From positions 310,001 to 374,000 of the forward strand of contig NZ_SJXD01000025.1 of the NCBI RefSeq assembly GCF_004336745.1: a stretch of DNA of 64,000 bases, given 5' to 3'. Under the pieces are notes generated by a model. The model worked only from the letters and a program-made list of their open reading frames with translations, was not told where the DNA came from and searched no databases. Both the position numbers and the translations under genes were made by a program. Origin of the DNA: Roseococcus sp. SYP-B2431 (GTDB taxonomy: Bacteria > Pseudomonadota > Alphaproteobacteria > Acetobacterales > Acetobacteraceae). Of the stretch, positions 63,442 to 64,000 are shown in pieces (the first letter of the stretch is position 1; every line of letters starts with the position of its first letter).

Positions 63442-64000
63442 GCGGGCTCCACCTCCTTCGTCGGCACCGGGGCCGTGATGTGCGACACGTCGTTCAGGCC
63501 GATGAGCCGGCCGCCGCCCGGCCAGAGGCACAGGGTCGTGACGGAGGCGGGGCTGATCTCCAACCGGTCGTAGGACTGCAGCGGCAGGCCGAGGACATGC
63601 AGCACCGCCGTCCGCACGATCTCGGCATGGGTCACCACCGCGGCCTCGCCCTGCGGATGCAGCGCGACCAGTTCGTCGAGCAGGGCGACGACCCGGGCGC
63701 GGACGCGCGCCATCGTCTCGCCGCCGGGGGCGCCGGCGTGGCCGCGATCGAGGTTCCAGGTGCGCCAGAGCGGGTCGCGCTCGAGATCCCCGAAGCGGCG
63801 GCCCGTCCAATCGCCGAAATCCACCTCGTCCGCCGCGGGATCGACGATCGCCGCCAGCCCGCAGGCCGCCTCCAGGCCGGCCGCCGTCTCCCGGCACCGC
63901 TGGACGGGACTTGTGCGCAGCGCGTCCAGCGACCCCAGGGCGAAGCGGCGGGCGAGGCGCGCGGCCTGCCGCTCGCCCTCGGCGGCGAGGCCGACGCCCG
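63438..64000 (-). CDS. Histidine phosphatase family protein, 5' end outside window
   Basis: The open frame runs to the right edge; about 187 codons are visible and the N-terminal RHG motif lies outside. Visible are TSPVQRCRETA, the acid motif EVDFGDWTGRRFGDLERDPLW and the second catalytic histidine in AAVVTHAEIVRTAVLHVLGL, followed by ISPASVTTLCLWPGGG. This pattern is common to CobC-like phosphatases and phosphoglycerate mutases. It is at the head of the visible operon and overlaps the methyltransferase start (ATGA). The length was inferred by reading the minus strand to the edge. Confidence 0.75.
   Translation of the reverse strand, partial: GVGLAAEGERQAARLARRFALGSLDALRTSPVQRCRETAAGLEAACGLAAIVDPAADEVDFGDWTGRRFGDLERDPLWRTWNLDRGHAGAPGGETMARVRARVVALLDELVALHPQGEAAVVTHAEIVRTAVLHVLGLPLQSYDRLEISPASVTTLCLWPGGGRLIGLNDVSHITAPVPTKEVEPA

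Overview
The window looks like a chromosomal segment of a GC-rich alphaproteobacterium, most probably Acetobacteraceae and Roseomonas-like. This rests on gene content and order only, with no search run. The evidence is the ubiE/mutM/enoyl-CoA hydratase/rpsT/dnaA/dnaN/recF/gyrB block, five periplasmic Bug-type solute receptors, HWE-family histidine kinases, and a nearby coaE-aroE-dnaQ operon. No rRNA, tRNA, insertion sequence, prophage or CRISPR array was recognised. Coding density is very high and many neighbours overlap by 4 bases (ATGA or GTGA), so most genes sit in translationally coupled operons.

Layout: 1-6.5 kb holds a DUF486 membrane protein and an AmpG-like permease, a histidine phosphatase, a SYLF-domain lipoprotein, a YcgN-type protein, a dihydrodipicolinate-synthase-family enzyme with a cupin, and a Bug receptor divergent from a TetR regulator. 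6.6-16.1 kb is an exopolysaccharide locus. A YjbH-like outer-membrane protein and an SLBB-domain export protein on the minus strand diverge from a plus-strand operon of heparinase-like lyase, Wzz-like co-polymerase, O-antigen ligase/polymerase and initiating sugar transferase. 16.2-29 kb is housekeeping: RidA, dnaQ, coaE, aroE, thioesterase, ubiE, mutM, enoyl-CoA hydratase, rpsT, dnaA, dnaN, recF, gyrB. 29-39.6 kb is a catabolic and uptake region with an enoyl-CoA hydratase, a GntR regulator, two paralogous amidohydrolases in convergent modules, a CoA transferase, an alpha/beta hydrolase, a divergent isocitrate lyase/PEP mutase relative and four Bug receptors. 40.3-47.1 kb is a seven-gene minus-strand operon for a glycan or glycolipid: two glycosyltransferases, a nucleotidyltransferase, a PIG-L deacetylase, a GNAT/CelD acyltransferase, phosphopentomutase and a methyltransferase. 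47.3-54.4 kb holds a small charged protein, mfd, an isochorismatase-like hydrolase, a short-chain dehydrogenase, a zinc alcohol dehydrogenase and a YciF-like ferritin-fold protein. 54.5-61.7 kb is a signalling island: PAS-HWE kinase, Crp/Fnr regulator, two single-domain response regulators, a large CheB*-CheR-PAS-HWE hybrid and a stand-alone CheB. The last 2 kb begins a second glycan-type operon (histidine phosphatase, methyltransferase, glycoside-hydrolase-like protein).

The points most worth a second look are: a mutM gene whose only start that keeps the catalytic N-terminus is an ATC codon behind a good Shine-Dalgarno; a 16-codon leader ORF whose stop overlaps the start of the first amidohydrolase; a dispersed repeat of about 95 bp placed directly after the stop codons of two unrelated genes, which combines a hairpin with a conserved short peptide frame; a chemosensory-type hybrid kinase whose CheB domain appears to have lost its whole catalytic triad; and the two mirrored amidohydrolase/Bug modules.
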